The translations under genes and the position numbers were made by a program. Positions 1 to 7,847 of a stretch of DNA of 41,022 bases are shown here, piece after piece. Positions within the stretch are counted from its first letter, which is position 1; every line of letters begins with the position of its first letter. Where the stretch lies: the NCBI GenBank assembly GCA_020436785.1, contig JAGQXC010000374.1, positions 1 to 41,022 of the forward strand. Direction: 5' to 3'. The DNA comes from Saprospiraceae bacterium. Lineage in GTDB: Bacteria; Bacteroidota; Bacteroidia; Chitinophagales; Saprospiraceae. The notes below the pieces were generated by a model, which saw nothing but the letters and a program-made list of their open reading frames with translations, was not told where the DNA came from and made no database searches.

Positions 1-1036
1 ATACGTTCATTTTGTAAAATGCTCTCCACTTCTCTCTTTCCACTTCATTAAGCGGAATGATGTCTGCGGCAATGCTGCGAGTGGTTGGTTCGTATTTTTT
101 CTGAAATTCCTCAGGCAGTTCAAACGTCGCAAAGTAGAACCGGTGCAAGACACCTTCACTGGTGGTGCCATCGGGAAATTCAATATTGACAATGTCTCCC
201 TCGTGGAGTTTTTTCAGATCTTTTTGATCGTAAAATGCCTTGATAAAAAGATTACTTGGTTTATGAATGGACATGACGGTCTCACCCTCCACAGCGACCT
301 CATAATTCTCCTTCATGATCTGGGTGATGGTACCACGTATCGGGCTAATGTAGGGCTTCAACTGGCGTCGCCATTGATTCACTTCAGATTGATTGTCCGC
401 CACGTACAATGCCCTGATGTTGATCTCCTGCTGGTCCAGCCAATCCAGATATTGGCGCTGGAGACTAATTTCTTTTTGAATGCTCAGGATCTGTCCGTTG
501 TATTCGATGTCCCGGTGGCTGTACATATCCAGTTTATCCGCAGAATAAATGTCAAGCATGATCTCCTGTTTGACCCGTTTGGTCTCCGATGAATTGAGCT
601 GGGCCATTTTCTCAAATTGTTTCAGGTCTATTTGCAACAATTCAATTTTGCGGCGGGTGGAAAGCCGGTCCTGATCGATCCACTGGGTACTCGGAGTCTT
701 TACCGTTTGATTATTGACCTGAACAAACTGGGTCAGATCCCGGTCGAGGTACCAAAAGAGGGTATCTCCCAGCCTGATGGTGTCCCCCTCCTGTTTAAGC
801 AATTCGATGACCTGGATGTTGGAGGTGAACATAATGTCCAACTTTTTAAACCGCACCTGCCCTTCTCCTTCAACGGTCGTTACCGTTCTCAAGGCATAAA
901 AACCGATGTAGGCGATTCCCATGATGAGAATGGAAAGGTAAAGCAGTCGATCCCAGTTGACCTTGCGTTTCTGTGGTCTGATCTCCTTTAATACCTCGAT
1001 CGGATTATTCCTCCTTTTAAAATCGGTACTCCGCAT
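1..1036 (-). CDS. HlyD-family periplasmic adaptor (membrane fusion protein), 3'-truncated by window edge
   Basis: 345 codons are visible and the reading frame is still open at base 1. The protein starts with a short basic cytoplasmic tail, has one membrane span at about residues 31-49, and then a lipoyl-like half-domain (GEGQVRF...GDTIRLGDTLFWYL). A charged helical hairpin rich in Q/K/E/L follows at about 110-190, then the second half-domain (ISPIRGTITQI...VEGETVMSI) and a beta-barrel segment (FIKAFYDQKDLKKLHEGDIV). This is the order seen in HlyD/EmrA-type adaptors, which join an inner-membrane pump or synthase to an outer-membrane channel. The only in-frame ATG (1036) lies inside the upstream gene, giving a 20 bp overlap and suggesting translational coupling. 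A perfect AAAAGGAGG lies just downstream of that ATG and has no well-placed ATG after it. The partner is almost certainly the outer-membrane-factor-like gene immediately upstream. Confidence 0.85.
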   Translation of the reverse strand, partial: MRSTDFKRRNNPIEVLKEIRPQKRKVNWDRLLYLSILIMGIAYIGFYALRTVTTVEGEGQVRFKKLDIMFTSNIQVIELLKQEGDTIRLGDTLFWYLDRDLTQFVQVNNQTVKTPSTQWIDQDRLSTRRKIELLQIDLKQFEKMAQLNSSETKRVKQEIMLDIYSADKLDMYSHRDIEYNGQILSIQKEISLQRQYLDWLDQQEINIRALYVADNQSEVNQWRRQLKPYISPIRGTITQIMKENYEVAVEGETVMSIHKPSNLFIKAFYDQKDLKKLHEGDIVNIEFPDGTTSEGVLHRFYFATFELPEEFQKKYEPTTRSIAADIIPLNEVEREKWRAFYKMNV

Positions 1037-3074
1037 TGGCGCTAATCGTTTTTTCTTCCAGTTTCATCAAATCTTCCAGGTCATGCAGTGCAATTCGGGG
1101 GTTGTGGAATCGCTGATCCAGTGATTGACAAAACAACTCCAGTTCATAGCGGTCATTAAAATCCTGACAACGGATGGCAATGGTTGTTTTATCAGCCCCC
1201 AGTAAAAATGCTGCTTGTGTTTTACGCTCGATGAAATCGATGTCCTTATGTTCATAGGCCATCAAATACACATGGTTGGCTAATGTGTAAATGGCTTGTA
1301 AAAAATCATCCTGATAGGATAATGGAATGGAAACCGATACCTTATATTTCATGGACAGCCGGTGAATCATTTCGAGATATCGCGCCTGATAGACCGCTTT
1401 GTTTTCCTCCCATTCCTTCAGCGTATGCGGCTCCAGATCCAAATGAATTTCATCTACCGGTAAGTTCATCAGTGCAGGCAACGTCTCAGTAACGGGTTTT
1501 TGGAGCATGCTGTTATTACCTATTAAAAGGCTTACCTGAATGTCATCCTTGAATGCCAGGTCGTGCACTTCCTGAAATTTTTGCATCATATCCTGGCCGG
1601 TGCCGGCAGATACGATGAGTTCACTGATCCGGTTGATTTTTGCATAGTGCACGATGTAGTCCGGGCTTAGATCTTTGAGGGTTGCCGACCATACATACAT
1701 GGCACGGGGACCGGTCTGAGGATTGAATAAGTTGTTAAAATCTTTGGGCTCCAGGTAATCGGTAATGTTCCCCTGGGGCAATTTGGAATGCATCTTTAAC
1801 GCTTTCAGATACAGACTTTGCTGGATATCCAGCAATTCCAGATCGACGGCCAATAATTCATCAAATTTATCGACAATAAACTTCGGAGAATAGCCCGGAT
1901 CTCCGAGGTCTTTTTGCCGCTCGCCACGCGCTATGGCTTGGGCCAATTTGAGTTTATTGTAGTAGAAATGGATAAACTGTTTTAAATCGTACCCGTATTC
2001 ATAATACAGGTTGAGCATTTCATTAGCATCGTTATCAAACCGGGTAATGTATTCAACTTCTTCCAACTTTTTGTCCGCTTCCAGCTTCCGTTTGCGCTCT
2101 TTGGCATTAAAATCCAGAGGGATTTGCATCGACAATCCGGCTGAAATAAAGTCCCGGCTAGACCCTAATAGGGGCTGCCCGGCCAGGAAATTATAACGCA
2201 CGGTACTTTTCAGGCCAACCCGGGAAGACCAATGGGATTGCAGGTCCATGGCTTGAGATTTCCATTTCAGTGCAGATTGCATTAGCGTACTATCGAAATA
2301 GATCTGTTTGATGCGATCAATGTCAATATCGAAGATGGGCAGTTCACCCACCTGGTTTGTTTTCCATCCATTGGGTAAATCCACCTGGTCGATGTAGGTC
2401 TGATAGGTATTCAGGAATAATTCCGCTTCTCCTTTACTGGATAGCAAGGTCAGAACATCCTCCCAATGGATGCGCTTGAGGTAAAACAACTGGAAGGCGA
2501 TGGATATTTGTACATTGAGAAGATCAAGCCGCTTTTTGGTGACTTCGATCTTAGCCTGATTGAAGACGTAAATAATGTAATTGTACTGATACCGGTAATA
2601 ATCATTGTGCCGGTATCGCAATAGATCCAGGGAGTCTGCTTTCCATGATGCCACACTGGCTTGCAATTGTTTTTTGTGGGAAAGCATTCCGTCCCGCAGC
2701 AAATTCCAATCCACACCGACCTGCCCGCGACTGCGATAATAAAGTCCATCCTCCAGGTCAAATACCGGATTCGCGAAATTCTGTTGCCAGGCAGTTGTCA
2801 ATTGAAGACCCAAGTCTTTTTTTAACGCTGCATTCCGAGCCGAATATTGCTGCTGACGGGCGACGTCGGACACCTCGGCTAATGAGTCTATATCATAAAT
2901 TTTGTGGAGAAAATCCGTTTCCTGTGCAAAGTGATTGGTCAGGGCAATATCTTCCAGATAGGAGGTAACCAGAGCGTCGAGATGTTGTGCAATGAACTGG
3001 ACATCCTGCGCTATGATGACCTTACCCGTAAACAGGAAGACCGCTAACCATATGCTAACGAAATTGAATTTCAT
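1017..3074 (-). CDS. Outer-membrane-factor (TolC-like) protein fused to a C-terminal GH18-like TIM barrel
   Basis: Positions are numbered from the upstream ATG at 3098. I prefer the ATG at 3074 (residue 9), because it begins a typical signal peptide ending near VIIAQ. Residues ~35-450 are long helices with two beta-hairpin-like segments (~121-137 and ~316-330), each followed by a Lys/Arg-rich helix. This is the two-repeat layout of TolC/OEP proteins. Residues ~465-680 read as eight beta/alpha units: MYVWSATL, SELIVSAG, IQVSLLIG, VDEIHLDLEP, KVSVSIPL, VYLMAYEH, KTTIAIRC and RIALHDL. The fourth carries DEIHLDLE (549-556), close to the GH18 signature DxxDxDxE with the second Asp replaced by His. 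The sixth carries MAYE, like the GH18 MxYD. A hydrolase joined to an outer-membrane channel and followed by an HlyD adaptor suggests polysaccharide export with trimming. The fold and function are inferred. A non-catalytic sugar-binding barrel is the alternative. Confidence 0.7.
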   Translation of the reverse strand: MKFNFVSIWLAVFLFTGKVIIAQDVQFIAQHLDALVTSYLEDIALTNHFAQETDFLHKIYDIDSLAEVSDVARQQQYSARNAALKKDLGLQLTTAWQQNFANPVFDLEDGLYYRSRGQVGVDWNLLRDGMLSHKKQLQASVASWKADSLDLLRYRHNDYYRYQYNYIIYVFNQAKIEVTKKRLDLLNVQISIAFQLFYLKRIHWEDVLTLLSSKGEAELFLNTYQTYIDQVDLPNGWKTNQVGELPIFDIDIDRIKQIYFDSTLMQSALKWKSQAMDLQSHWSSRVGLKSTVRYNFLAGQPLLGSSRDFISAGLSMQIPLDFNAKERKRKLEADKKLEEVEYITRFDNDANEMLNLYYEYGYDLKQFIHFYYNKLKLAQAIARGERQKDLGDPGYSPKFIVDKFDELLAVDLELLDIQQSLYLKALKMHSKLPQGNITDYLEPKDFNNLFNPQTGPRAMYVWSATLKDLSPDYIVHYAKINRISELIVSAGTGQDMMQKFQEVHDLAFKDDIQVSLLIGNNSMLQKPVTETLPALMNLPVDEIHLDLEPHTLKEWEENKAVYQARYLEMIHRLSMKYKVSVSIPLSYQDDFLQAIYTLANHVYLMAYEHKDIDFIERKTQAAFLLGADKTTIAIRCQDFNDRYELELFCQSLDQRFHNPRIALHDLEDLMKLEEKTISANAEYRF

Positions 3075-3112
3075 ATACCTATACCTATAATTATACATTC
3101 AAAAAATGCGCC

Positions 3113-3145
3113 ATGTTTGGGTAGAAAGATCGATGGTCCAAACAT
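3113..3145. repeat. Inverted repeat upstream of the outer-membrane-factor gene
   Basis: ATGTTTGG (3113-3120) and CCAAACAT (3138-3145) are perfect 8 bp inverted arms separated by 17 bases. They lie in the 227 bp gap between the divergent genes at 3074 (-) and 3302 (+). The size and location would suit a dimeric-regulator operator, but no T run follows that would make it a terminator. I see no clear TAnnTTTG promoter in the gap. Confidence 0.4.
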
Positions 3146-3301
3146 TACATAGATATCGTATACGTAAGTCAGCCAATAGCAGTGTATTGTAAATTTATCT
3201 GTCGGAGTATTTTTTCAAGGTAAATGTGGACCTACCGGTGTCCTCTTTGATCTCAATAAGTTTCTGAAGGGGAATTGGTGCATTACCCTTAACTTAGAAG
3301 C

Positions 3302-3598
3302 ATGACTCAACAGTATTTAGTGACCTTTCACATTGACCAGCCCGTAGATGGAATATTTACCTCAAAAATACCCCATCAAAGACTAATCGTTGATCAACTG
3401 TTGCAATCCGGTAAAATGTTGATGTACAGCCTGACCAAAGACATGTCCACACTTTACATCGTTTTTCAGGTGGAAAGTACAGAGCAACTGGGTACCCTGA
3501 TCGATACCTTACCGCTGAGTGAATACATGACCTGGGACTATCAGGAGTTATTCTTCCATTTAAGTACGGTGGTGTTGCCGGAAATCTCACTGAACTAA
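3302..3598 (+). CDS. Small muconolactone-isomerase-like (ferredoxin-fold) protein
   Basis: A 98-residue soluble protein with no signal peptide. It has the beta-alpha-beta pattern of the muconolactone isomerase/YciI-like ferredoxin folds: a first strand QYLVTFHI, a helix RLIVDQLLQSGK, strands MLMYSL and TLYIVFQV, a helix EQLGTLIDTLPL, then SEYMTWDYQELFFHLS. The segment LPLSEYMTWDYQEL resembles the LPLFPYMDIEVDGL region of classical muconolactone isomerases. No catechol-degradation genes are nearby, so that reaction is not implied, and members of this fold often have unknown roles. It stands alone between two minus-strand genes and is convergent with the YciO-like gene. The ATG at 3302 is the only good start. 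Confidence 0.6.
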   Translation: MTQQYLVTFHIDQPVDGIFTSKIPHQRLIVDQLLQSGKMLMYSLTKDMSTLYIVFQVESTEQLGTLIDTLPLSEYMTWDYQELFFHLSTVVLPEISLN

Positions 3599-3623
3599 CC
3601 GGTCCGGTCCAACCTATTTCAGT

Positions 3624-4247
3624 TTACAGGTCAAGCTCGCCAATACCTTGTCGCAAAATGATAATTTCATTGCCGGTGCAATCCAGAATGGTTGATGCTT
3701 CTGCATTTCCCATCCCTCCGTCAATCATAAAATCAACCCGCTTTTCAAAGTCCTCCTTTAATTCAAACGGGTCCAGGTAATAAGTATCCCATTCCAGCTC
3801 CGATTCCCGCTTGATACTCGTGGTGATTAACGGAAGGTCCAGCTGTGCTAAAATGGCTTGCAGAATGGCATGATCGGGAACACGGACGCCTATGGTGCCT
3901 TTTCGGTTCTTGATGATCTTGGGCAGTTCATTGTTGGCATTCAGGATGAAGGTGTAAGGTCCGGGAACATGCCTTCGAATGACCCGGAAAATGTGGTTGT
4001 CTATTTGTCTGGAAAACCTTGCCACTTGTTGGATATCACGACACAAGAGTGAAAATTGTTCCTTTTCCGGTTTGATATTCTTGATTTGACAAATCCGTTC
4101 GATCCCTTCCCGGTTATTGGCCAGACAGGCTAAGCCATAGACGGAATCGGTAGGAAAAATTCCAATTCTTCCTTGGCGCAGTTCGGTGACCACTTGATGG
4201 ATCTTCCGCTGGTCCGGGTTATCCTGATGGACTTCAAAATAAATCAT
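3624..4247 (-). CDS. Sua5/YciO/YrdC/YwlC family protein (YciO type)
   Basis: The 207 residues form a single YrdC domain. Recognisable elements are TDSVYGLAC (33-41), KNIKPEKEQFSLLC (56-69), RRHVPGPYTFIL (91-102), KGTIGVRVPDH (116-126) and PLITTSIK (139-146). YrdC/TsaC proteins make threonylcarbamoyl-AMP from threonine, bicarbonate and ATP for the t6A modification of tRNA. The length and the details around 56-69 and 139-146 match the YciO subfamily rather than TsaC, so a direct t6A role is less certain. It is cytoplasmic and a single gene. Its stop lies 26 bp from the stop of the convergent small gene, and it is followed at a distance of 95 bp by mqnA in the same orientation. Confidence 0.85.
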   Translation of the reverse strand: MIYFEVHQDNPDQRKIHQVVTELRQGRIGIFPTDSVYGLACLANNREGIERICQIKNIKPEKEQFSLLCRDIQQVARFSRQIDNHIFRVIRRHVPGPYTFILNANNELPKIIKNRKGTIGVRVPDHAILQAILAQLDLPLITTSIKRESELEWDTYYLDPFELKEDFEKRVDFMIDGGMGNAEASTILDCTGNEIIILRQGIGELDL

Positions 4248-4342
4248 TTACTTATCCGGTATTCTACCATCGAAGGTAAGCAATTCTTGCCGGGAGAACG
4301 GTTGGGAAAAAAACATGGCAATCAGGAGTATTAAGGTTTTGC

Positions 4343-5089
4343 CTACGCCAGAGACCCTTCAACCAAATGGGCTGCTTTTGCAAGGAACAACTTCAAGGCT
4401 TGCTGTTTCCTACCATCGAAAGGATAGGAAATGTATTTTTCAAAGTATTCCAGTTCCACCGGACCGCCGGCAAATTCAACCACATGATTTACTCCCCAGC
4501 TGACCGCTTCATCAAATCGTTTCTTAAAAGAGGCATCGAGTGGATGTAGTTCCACCCAGACGGCAAACGCAAAGGGTAATCCGGTCCATTCGGTCCAGGC
4601 TTTGCCTAAATCCAGTTTGTACGGATACCGGTCATCCAATTGAAATGTCCGGTCACCAATAACCAGGCCAGCCTTTTTACCACTGATCTCCGCCTCAAAA
4701 TGCGGATAGGCCGGCTCAAAGCGCAAAGGCAGCTTTAAGTAATCCTGTATAACCATTTGCGCCAGCAGGACCGATGTCCGGGATTGATAATCCAGGAAGA
4801 CGGACTCACATTCTTGCAGAGGGACCTCACTGTACACCGCAACCGTGCGTACGGGCCCTTCCGCCCCAATGCACCAGCCGGGTAATAGACGATGATTGGG
4901 TAGTTCTGGCAACGCACCTACCGGTACCAGGACAAGATCCGCAGAACCAGTCACTGCCGCTTCCGCACATTTGGCAGGATGGGCCAATTCAATGATAACT
5001 TCTTCAGGCGTAAAATGCCGTTGAAGTCCTTCGATAAAAGGCTGGGTATTCAGGTACGAAACCGTAACGATGCGAACGGGGTTGCTCAT
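4343..5089 (-). CDS. mqnA: Chorismate dehydratase MqnA (futalosine menaquinone pathway)
   Basis: A 248-residue member of the MqnA/MqnD periplasmic-binding-protein-like family. The N-terminus RIVTVSYLNTQPF carries the SYLNTxP motif that binds the enolpyruvyl group. Later matches are DLVLVPVGALPEL (~51-63), SRTSVLLAQMVIQDYL, AGLVIGDRTF and GLPFAFAVWV. MqnA removes water from chorismate to give 3-enolpyruvylbenzoate, the first step of the futalosine route. The start ATG overlaps the stop of the phosphatase gene (ATGA, 4 bp), and that gene in turn overlaps mqnE, so the three are probably co-translated. MqnA and MqnE make consecutive intermediates. Full family length with no missing motif. Confidence 0.93.
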   Translation of the reverse strand: MSNPVRIVTVSYLNTQPFIEGLQRHFTPEEVIIELAHPAKCAEAAVTGSADLVLVPVGALPELPNHRLLPGWCIGAEGPVRTVAVYSEVPLQECESVFLDYQSRTSVLLAQMVIQDYLKLPLRFEPAYPHFEAEISGKKAGLVIGDRTFQLDDRYPYKLDLGKAWTEWTGLPFAFAVWVELHPLDASFKKRFDEAVSWGVNHVVEFAGGPVELEYFEKYISYPFDGRKQQALKLFLAKAAHLVEGSLA

Positions 5090-5709
5090 GATTCCATAAT
5101 TGGTTCCAGGTGGCGGACGTCATTTTCCAGCAACGTTTCATAGACGCCATCCGCCCAGGTGAAGCGATACAATCCGGTATTATGGTGGTTGTACAATTCC
5201 ATTTCTTTCAATGGCCGTTGATGGATCAGGGCGAGCATACAGCGCATGGTCCGGCCATGAGAACAGACCAGAATGGTTCTTTCTTCTCTCACCGTCAGCC
5301 AGTCTAAAAATCGTTGAATGCGCCGGGCCAGTGCATTGGCACTTTCTCCGCCTTCAATGGCGAAATCGTAATTTTCTGCATCCCAAGCCCGGATCATTTG
5401 TTGGTAGGCCTCAGAAACCTCACCACCGTAAGCCATGCCTTCATAGCGGCCCCAGCTGATTTCATTGATATCCGGTGTGGCATAAAATGGGATGCCTTTC
5501 GTTTTAAATTGGGCCACCGTTTGTTGGGTGCGAAGCAAGTTGGAAGTGACCACCAATTCAAATGGGATTTCCTGGTAGGTGTCAAAAAAAGCCTGTGCCT
5601 GCATCAGGCCTAGCGCGTTGATGGAGGAGTTGATTCCCTGGCCTTGCACTCTCCCTTCCCGGTTGTATTCCGTTTCCCCGTGGCGGATCAGGTAAATCTG
5701 TTTGGTCAT
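5086..5709 (-). CDS. Histidine phosphatase (phosphoglycerate-mutase-like) embedded in the menaquinone genes
   Basis: The 207 residues carry the RHG signature at 9-11 (LIRHGETEYN), a probable acid donor in EISWGRYEGM (~94-103), and the second catalytic histidine in VCSHGRTMRCML. This is the catalytic set of broad histidine phosphatases (GpmB/CobC/PhoE-like). The substrate cannot be read from the sequence. It sits between mqnE and mqnA with a 1 bp overlap upstream (TAATG) and a 4 bp overlap downstream (ATGA), the closest possible coupling. No phosphatase step is part of the known futalosine pathway. It may recycle a side product, act on an unrelated metabolite, or simply be co-transcribed. Confidence 0.9.
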   Translation of the reverse strand: MTKQIYLIRHGETEYNREGRVQGQGINSSINALGLMQAQAFFDTYQEIPFELVVTSNLLRTQQTVAQFKTKGIPFYATPDINEISWGRYEGMAYGGEVSEAYQQMIRAWDAENYDFAIEGGESANALARRIQRFLDWLTVREERTILVCSHGRTMRCMLALIHQRPLKEMELYNHHNTGLYRFTWADGVYETLLENDVRHLEPIMES

Positions 5710-6893
5710 TATCGTTGATTGTTCGTGACCGGCAATTCAAGATAGCCGCTCCAGTTTTCATTCAGGTCCAGGTGTGAAAAGTCCTGGACGATACGGTATA
5801 AGGTATCCCTTTCTACCGGTTGACGGCCTACCTGCAAGATCATTTCGGCCAGTTGCCGGGTGGTGAGGCTGGGATTCTGTTCCTCCGATCCAGCCATCGA
5901 ATAGATCTTAGTGGTATCGTCGATGGTTCCATCGAGATCATCCACCCCGTAGGCCAATGCCATCTGTGCGGTCGTACGGCCAATCATCGGCCAGTAGGCT
6001 TTGATGTGATCAAAATTATCCAGATAGATCCGGGAAACGGCATAGTTTTTCAGGTCTTCGATTACACTGACCTCCGGAAGATGGGCCATTTCATTGTCCT
6101 TGTTCCGGAATTTCAGAGGTATATAAGTCTGGAATCCTCCGGTTTTGTCTTGCAGATCGCGCAAAAGGCGCATATGATGAATGCGGTGGCTGTAATTTTC
6201 AATGTGTCCGTACAGAATGGTCGCATTAGAACGTCCGCCCAGATTATGCCAAATCTCATGGATCTTAAGCCATTGCTCGGCATTGCATTTGTCCTTGGCT
6301 ATTTGATCCCGGACTTCCGGGTGGAAAATTTCCGCTCCCCCACCCGGCATGGAATCCAGTCCCGCTTCTTTCATGCGACGCATTCCCTCCTCGTAGGAGA
6401 TTTTCTCTTTCTTAAAGATGTAATGGTACTCAACCGGAGTTAGCGCTTTAATGTGTAATTCCGGCCGGTGCAACTTGATCTTTCGGAACAGGTTCTCATA
6501 GAAGGTTACATCATATTGGGGCAACACGCCACCCACGATGTGTACTTCCGTGACCGGTTGATCGTCGTAAGCCCGGATGACATCCATCATTTCCTCCATG
6601 GTATATTCCCAGCCATCCTCGCGGTTTTTTATCAGCCGGGAATAGGAGCAAAAGGCACAGGTATAGATGCAAACATTGGTTGGTTCAATGTGAAAGTTCC
6701 GGTTGAAATAAGTCCGGTCTCCATGCCGTTTTTCCCGGATGAAATTCGCCAGGGATGCGGTAAAACCAAGTGGGGCCTTTTCAAATAGATAGAGACCATC
6801 CTCCTCATTGATTCGTTTGCCGCGGTATACTTTGGACGCTATTACCTCCTCTTCTTTATTTTGGGCTAAAGATTGCATACTGTTTTCCTGCAT
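5709..6893 (-). CDS. mqnE: Aminofutalosine synthase MqnE (radical SAM)
   Basis: A 394-residue radical SAM enzyme from the preferred start. The cluster motif CIYTCAFC (CxxxCxxC, with SYSR after it) sits in FHIEPTNVCIYTCAFCSYSR. Other family matches are EVHIVGGVLPQYD, AEIFHPEVRDQIAKDKC and SNATILYGHIE. MqnE joins 3-enolpyruvylbenzoate to S-adenosylmethionine to give 6-amino-6-deoxyfutalosine. MqnC is the closest alternative, but the N-terminal KRINEEDGLYLFEKAPLG and the overall order fit MqnE. A GTG further upstream (6917) overlaps a perfect TAnnTTTG promoter element, so the ATG at 6893 or the one at 6878 should be the real start. The gene ends one base into the phosphatase gene. Confidence 0.92.
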   Translation of the reverse strand: MQENSMQSLAQNKEEEVIASKVYRGKRINEEDGLYLFEKAPLGFTASLANFIREKRHGDRTYFNRNFHIEPTNVCIYTCAFCSYSRLIKNREDGWEYTMEEMMDVIRAYDDQPVTEVHIVGGVLPQYDVTFYENLFRKIKLHRPELHIKALTPVEYHYIFKKEKISYEEGMRRMKEAGLDSMPGGGAEIFHPEVRDQIAKDKCNAEQWLKIHEIWHNLGGRSNATILYGHIENYSHRIHHMRLLRDLQDKTGGFQTYIPLKFRNKDNEMAHLPEVSVIEDLKNYAVSRIYLDNFDHIKAYWPMIGRTTAQMALAYGVDDLDGTIDDTTKIYSMAGSEEQNPSLTTRQLAEMILQVGRQPVERDTLYRIVQDFSHLDLNENWSGYLELPVTNNQR

Positions 6894-6916
6894 AAGAATT
6901 GTTGCATTTGAAACCA

Positions 6917-6924
6917 CAAAAATA
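6917..6924 (-). promoter_or_regulatory. Bacteroidota -7 promoter element for the mqnE operon
   Basis: On the minus strand, 6924-6917 reads TATTTTTG, an exact match to TAnnTTTG. It lies 24 bp upstream of the ATG at 6893, giving a short leader of about 20 nt. No clear TTTG is present 18-21 bp upstream, so it rests on the -7 box alone. Confidence 0.5.
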
Positions 6925-6956
6925 ACAATGCTTCTTATATATTAGTTTGAAGCTAA

Positions 6957-7847
6957 ATGACAATGCTCAGTATCTGCATTCCCATCTACCGGTATTCGGT
7001 CCGTCCTCTGATCCAGGCTCTGCAAAAAGAAATCACCGGATTCCGGTTGCCCTGTCAGCTGGTATGTGCGGACGATGGATCGGACGATGACACCTTATCC
7101 CGCAATGCATTCCTGGAAGAAGATCCAACCATCCATTACGACCTGTTACCGGCTAATATCGGACGTGCGGCCATTCGCAATCATTTGGCCCGGCAAAGCA
7201 AGTACCCTTTCTTGCTGTTTATGGATGCCGACGTAATGCCCGTCCATCCCGATTTCATCAGAAAATACCTGAGCAGCCTCGATCCTGGCGCCCTTCTTTA
7301 CGGCGGCACAACCTATTTCAGCCAACCTCCGTCGGATCCGGCGAAACGTTTTCATTGGCGGTATGGGAAAGCTAAAGAAGAAGTGCCTGTTTCCCGGCGC
7401 AATCAACAGGAATACCGTACCTTTAAAACCAATAATTTTGTCATTCCAAAGGCCATCGTGGAAAAACATCCTCTGGACGAGCAATTACAAGGGTATGGGC
7501 ACGAAGATTCACTATTGGCCCGCGAATGTGCCCTATCCGGAATACCGATCCGGCATCTGGACAATCCGGTCTTGCACCTCGGACTCGAAGATCAACCGGT
7601 ATTGTTAGCCAAACTGGAGAATTCCCTGGATAATCTTTATGAACTTTACCTGCGCAACGAACTTCCGGATACCCCCCTCCAGGTGGTATTCCGTCCGGGA
7701 CCAGTTCGCTGGTTAAGCGGCCAGCTACGTGCCTTATTGCCCACATTACACCGCAAATTAGCCGCTGAACCGGATATTAACATGGCGCTTCTTGACCTAT
7801 ACAAGCTCCTATATTTGAACCGGCTGCAGGAAAAAGATGCACCTTAA
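6957..7847 (+). CDS. GT2-family glycosyltransferase
   Basis: A 296-residue GT-A-fold glycosyltransferase. The N-terminus MLSICIPIYRYSVRPLIQAL is followed by the nucleotide-binding CADDGSDDDT (38-46), the metal-binding DAD at 90-92, the KTNNFVIPK acceptor region (157-165) and GHED at 181-184, which supplies the catalytic base. There is no membrane span, so it acts in the cytoplasm on a nucleotide sugar; the acceptor is unknown. The second ATG (6963) matches the usual MLSI start equally well. It is divergent from mqnE with only about 60 bp between the likely starts, and its stop overlaps the stop of the convergent TonB receptor by 4 bp. It is a single-gene unit with no other polysaccharide genes adjacent. 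Confidence 0.9.
   Translation: MTMLSICIPIYRYSVRPLIQALQKEITGFRLPCQLVCADDGSDDDTLSRNAFLEEDPTIHYDLLPANIGRAAIRNHLARQSKYPFLLFMDADVMPVHPDFIRKYLSSLDPGALLYGGTTYFSQPPSDPAKRFHWRYGKAKEEVPVSRRNQQEYRTFKTNNFVIPKAIVEKHPLDEQLQGYGHEDSLLARECALSGIPIRHLDNPVLHLGLEDQPVLLAKLENSLDNLYELYLRNELPDTPLQVVFRPGPVRWLSGQLRALLPTLHRKLAAEPDINMALLDLYKLLYLNRLQEKDAP

Noticed and set aside
5820-6443. Long plus-strand open frame (about 207 codons) inside mqnE
   Set aside because: It is the antisense of a clear radical SAM gene, and its protein shows no domain, signal or family pattern.
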